Positions 6,905 to 8,986 of a DNA stretch of 8,986 nucleotides are shown here, in pieces. This DNA comes from an uncultured Lachnospiraceae bacterium (GTDB taxonomy: Bacteria > Bacillota > Clostridia > Lachnospirales > Lachnospiraceae), in contig CATZPU010000028.1 of the NCBI GenBank assembly GCA_958422845.1, positions 1 to 8,986 of the forward strand, in the 5' to 3' direction. A program made the position numbers and the translations under genes. The notes below the pieces were generated by a model. That model was not told where the DNA came from and ran no database searches. It worked only from the letters and a program-made list of their open reading frames with translations. Within the stretch, counting starts at the first letter, position 1; each line of letters starts with the position of its first letter.

Positions 6905-6985
6905 TTCGCCGCATAGCCTCACAGAGCTTCTCCGCCGTTTTCCCGCGACCTTATTTATCGCATTGCCTGTCGGATACTGGTGTTG

Positions 6986-7014
6986 ATTATAGCACGATAT
7001 TTTTTCGTAGTAAA
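6986..7014 (-). promoter_or_regulatory. Promoter of the zinc-ribbon / citrate synthase operon
   Basis: On the minus strand the -35 TTTACT (7014-7009) is separated by 17 bp from a perfect -10 TATAAT (6991-6986). The -10 is extended by TGC just upstream. The start of transcription would be near 6979. It lies in the only sizeable gap upstream of the zinc-ribbon gene. Confidence 0.72.
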
Positions 7015-7034
7015 GTGCTGAATCGTTTTCCTGC

Positions 7035-7058
7035 GGACTTTGCCAAAATGCAAAGCCC
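7035..7058 (-). other. Stable hairpin after the lipoprotein gene
   Basis: Read on the minus strand, GGGCTTTGC (7058-7050) pairs with GCAAAGTCC (7043-7035) over nine positions, including one G-U, around a short loop. It begins 17 bases after the lipoprotein stop. No uridine run follows, so it is not a standard intrinsic terminator. It may protect the 3' end of the mRNA or act with a termination factor. Confidence 0.45.
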
Positions 7059-7075
7059 TGTGCAAACAGCAACCT

Positions 7076-8389
7076 CTATCTTGCCGAATCGAGAATATCC
7101 GCCGTAGCAAAGTATTTGCTGAAGTTGCTTGGATAATTTTCAAACACATATCCCGTAACGGTACGTCTCGTCTGGCGCAGATACGTCTCGTTTACTTCGA
7201 GGTGATCGCCGTCTGGCCACATACTGACCAGATAACGGAAGCCCTCACCGATCAAAAACTGTGCTTTTTCTGTCGTATAATCCACCTCGGAACCGTACGG
7301 GTACAGCAGAGTATCGCAGTCGCCAAGCAGACTGCCCACGGTACTCTCCCATTTTGTAATATCCGCTTCAAGCTCTTCATATGACAGTTCTCCAAGCCAC
7401 TGATAGCTGTAGCCCTGCGAGGCAAATGTCCATCCGTCCTCTTTAAGCTTTGATACGATCTGTTTTACCGTCTCTTGATTCTCCTTGTAATCCGTCGTCT
7501 TTCCTTCCTCGACCTGATAGCCGAATACGCCGTTCGCACCGGATACCGAAATGATTCCCCTCGCATTCTGGAAAGAAAAATCAGGGTGCTCTTCAATAAA
7601 CTGTTCAAGTACCGGAACGACATCGTATGCACCGATCAGGTCATGTCCGCCGTCGTCCGTATACTTTGCTCCTACCTCTCCGTTTTCATCAAGTACGAGA
7701 CGCGTCGCTACTCCGTCCCCGTTTCGCACAGAGCTGTAGTCGAGATTTTCTACGGAAAAGATGATCGGCTTTTTCCCCTGCGGAAGCCTCGGAAGCTTCG
7801 CGCTCATCGCCGCATCATTCCCTTCTCCGCTCTCCTGCACCAGAGAATGAATATCGATCAGAACGTAGCCGCTCTCATACAGTGTGTTCAGTATGTTTGT
7901 AAATTCCTCCAACGTGATCATGTTCTGACGGTACACAGGAGCATACTCGTCTCCGTCAAATGCAAGATTGGTATCTACGACGAGATTCGTAAAGCACAAA
8001 TGCCCGATATCGCCGTCATACTCATACATGCTCTCCAACTGCTTCTGATACTCTGCGATCGCCTCTTTCGCGCGCTCGTCCTCTTTCAACTCTTCAGAAG
8101 ATTCCAGTGTGGCGATCGCCTGCTCATAGCGGTAGGACAGCGCCTGCTGCTGCGCCTGCTCCAGTATCTCTGATCTACCCTTTTCCACTGCTTCCTCAGA
8201 CTCCCTCTGCTCACGCTCCGCTTTCATCTTCGGCGTCTCCACCGGCTCGTTATTCTCATACTTATTCAATGTTCCGATGCACTCTGCGATCTGATAATTC
8301 AGCACCTTTCTTGAACATCCGCTTCCCAATGCCACAGCAGCAGCCATAAGTGCAAAAAACCAGAGCTTTCTTTTCCTTCTATTCAACAT
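7076..8389 (-). CDS. Polysaccharide-deacetylase-like lipoprotein lacking catalytic residues
   Basis: This 437-residue protein is probably exported and lipid-anchored. A basic N-terminus, a hydrophobic stretch (9-22) and Cys25 in LGSGC make a lipobox, weak because Gly fills the -3 position. Residues 55-122 are helical and charged, resembling a TPR or coiled-coil segment. From about 125 to the end it follows a NodB-type deacetylase family common in Lachnospiraceae. The catalytic Asp motif is replaced by SVEN (212-215). The place of the metal-binding HxxxH has Gln325 and Tyr329 in ASQGYSYQW. The third motif is kept as LLYPYG (361-366). Deacetylation of a glycan is therefore unlikely; glycan binding or a structural role is more plausible. 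The ATG follows AAGGGG by seven bases. It lies 41 bp after the partial gene at the right edge, likely in one operon. Confidence 0.8.
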   Translation of the reverse strand: MLNRRKRKLWFFALMAAAVALGSGCSRKVLNYQIAECIGTLNKYENNEPVETPKMKAEREQRESEEAVEKGRSEILEQAQQQALSYRYEQAIATLESSEELKEDERAKEAIAEYQKQLESMYEYDGDIGHLCFTNLVVDTNLAFDGDEYAPVYRQNMITLEEFTNILNTLYESGYVLIDIHSLVQESGEGNDAAMSAKLPRLPQGKKPIIFSVENLDYSSVRNGDGVATRLVLDENGEVGAKYTDDGGHDLIGAYDVVPVLEQFIEEHPDFSFQNARGIISVSGANGVFGYQVEEGKTTDYKENQETVKQIVSKLKEDGWTFASQGYSYQWLGELSYEELEADITKWESTVGSLLGDCDTLLYPYGSEVDYTTEKAQFLIGEGFRYLVSMWPDGDHLEVNETYLRQTRRTVTGYVFENYPSNFSKYFATADILDSAR

Positions 8390-8430
8390 ACCGTAACCCC
8401 TTTTCTAACAAATCATTATTATTTATCCTC

Positions 8431-8986
8431 TTACCAGCTCGGCGTCATTCGTATTTCAGGTATCGCTGTGCCATCATACGTTTCCAGATAAACTGTATTT
8501 CCGTCCTGCAGCGGCATATGACAGAATTCTGTCATTTCATTATCAAAATAAATACGCATCTCACTGCCGTCCTCTGAAACTACCTTTACGCTTACGCTGC
8601 AATATTCGTCCTCCGGCATCTCCCCGATCGCCAGATCGTATATTCCCGACTCAAAATCACTTCCGGCTGTCATGCCGTCCCAAAGAACCGCCTCCTCAAG
8701 CTCCTGCGGCTCGCGCGCCGAAACCTCTCCGTCTGCGATTCCCCGCAGCCACACGCTTTTCTCGCATTCCTCCACATAAACTACACAGTTCTCAGAAAGC
8801 TCGATCTCACCGGAAAGTTCATAATATACGTCATCTTCCAGAAATTCTCCGTACTCTTCCTGCGCCTGCTTTGAATACAGACATATCCAGTCGCTGTTTT
8901 CATTCTCTCCCCACCATGTCACCCAGGCAGTACCTTCCTCACAGAAAATCTGATACCTGCCTGCCGGAATCTCATATCCGACTGCA
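8431..8986 (-). CDS. Unrecognised protein, C-terminal part, with two aGxY-type motifs (start outside window)
   Basis: I do not recognise this protein. The minus-strand frame is open from the right edge to the TAA at 8431-8433, giving 185 residues, and the true start lies beyond the window; the GTG at 8922 is internal. It is acidic and probably rich in beta strands. Two similar stretches occur, VGYEIPAGRYQIFCEEG at the edge and AGSDFESGIYDLAIGE about 100 residues later. This pattern suggests a duplicated beta-sandwich module of the kind seen in secreted or surface proteins of Firmicutes. There is no membrane segment or catalytic motif in the visible part. It is directly upstream of the deacetylase-like lipoprotein gene (41 bp), so the two are probably co-transcribed and may act together at the cell surface. 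Confidence 0.7.
   Translation of the reverse strand, partial: AVGYEIPAGRYQIFCEEGTAWVTWWGENENSDWICLYSKQAQEEYGEFLEDDVYYELSGEIELSENCVVYVEECEKSVWLRGIADGEVSAREPQELEEAVLWDGMTAGSDFESGIYDLAIGEMPEDEYCSVSVKVVSEDGSEMRIYFDNEMTEFCHMPLQDGNTVYLETYDGTAIPEIRMTPSW

Noticed and set aside
6873..6914. Arg-rich 13-residue leader ORF (MRRIRSRRNNGVW) before the zinc-ribbon gene
   Set aside because: The GAGG is only two bases from its ATG, and there is no attenuator-like structure after it. Chance is the simpler reading.
7035..7058. Intrinsic terminator after the lipoprotein gene
   Set aside because: The stem is good, but no uridine run follows it, so it is listed only as a hairpin.
7475..8173. Plus-strand ORF of 232 residues opposite the lipoprotein gene
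   Set aside because: Shadow frame; the minus-strand protein has a signal peptide, lipobox and family motifs.

Overview
The window looks like chromosomal DNA of a Gram-positive anaerobe of the class Clostridia, most likely a Lachnospiraceae-type genome. This is an inference from several things. Base composition is close to even. Ribosome binding sites are GGAGG-type. The genes include a YtrA-type GntR regulator with its ABC exporter, an Si-type citrate synthase of about 455 residues, a zinc-ribbon/YARHG membrane protein and a polysaccharide-deacetylase-like lipoprotein. No rRNA, tRNA, CRISPR array, insertion sequence or phage gene was seen. Seven of the eight other genes' neighbours agree in direction: everything except the first gene is on the minus strand.

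Layout from left to right. Positions 1-852 hold the C-terminal two thirds of a plus-strand MFS transporter whose start lies outside the window. Its stop is three bases from the stop of a convergent minus-strand operon. That operon (3568 down to 856) runs GntR regulator, ABC ATPase, permease 1, permease 2, with an 8-bp overlap or gaps of 3 and 12 bp. A strong promoter (TTGACA, 17 bp, TATAGT) precedes it. Just downstream of the -10, over the expected start of transcription, are three TTACTTA copies in 8-bp phase and a flanking inverted repeat, the likely operator. Between this promoter and the next gene is a probable terminator.

Next, also on the minus strand, come citrate synthase (5298-3931) and, 21 bp upstream of it, a zinc-ribbon, Arg-rich-repeat, single-TM, YARHG-domain protein (6846-5320). 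The small gap suggests that they share a transcript, starting at a good promoter near 6986-7014. Upstream again lie a lipoprotein with a deacetylase-like fold that lacks the catalytic and metal residues (8389-7076) and, 41 bp further, an unrecognised protein cut by the right edge of the window (8986-8431) with two copies of an 'aGxY' motif.

Functionally the window has three parts: an autoregulated efflux-type ABC module, a central-metabolism enzyme (citrate synthase, probably feeding glutamate synthesis), and a run of envelope-facing proteins of unknown role. The most interesting points are the catalytically degenerate deacetylase-like lipoprotein, the odd pairing of citrate synthase with a zinc-ribbon/YARHG membrane protein, and the compact repeat operator of the GntR operon. 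I saw no clear defence system or other obviously new multi-gene system.
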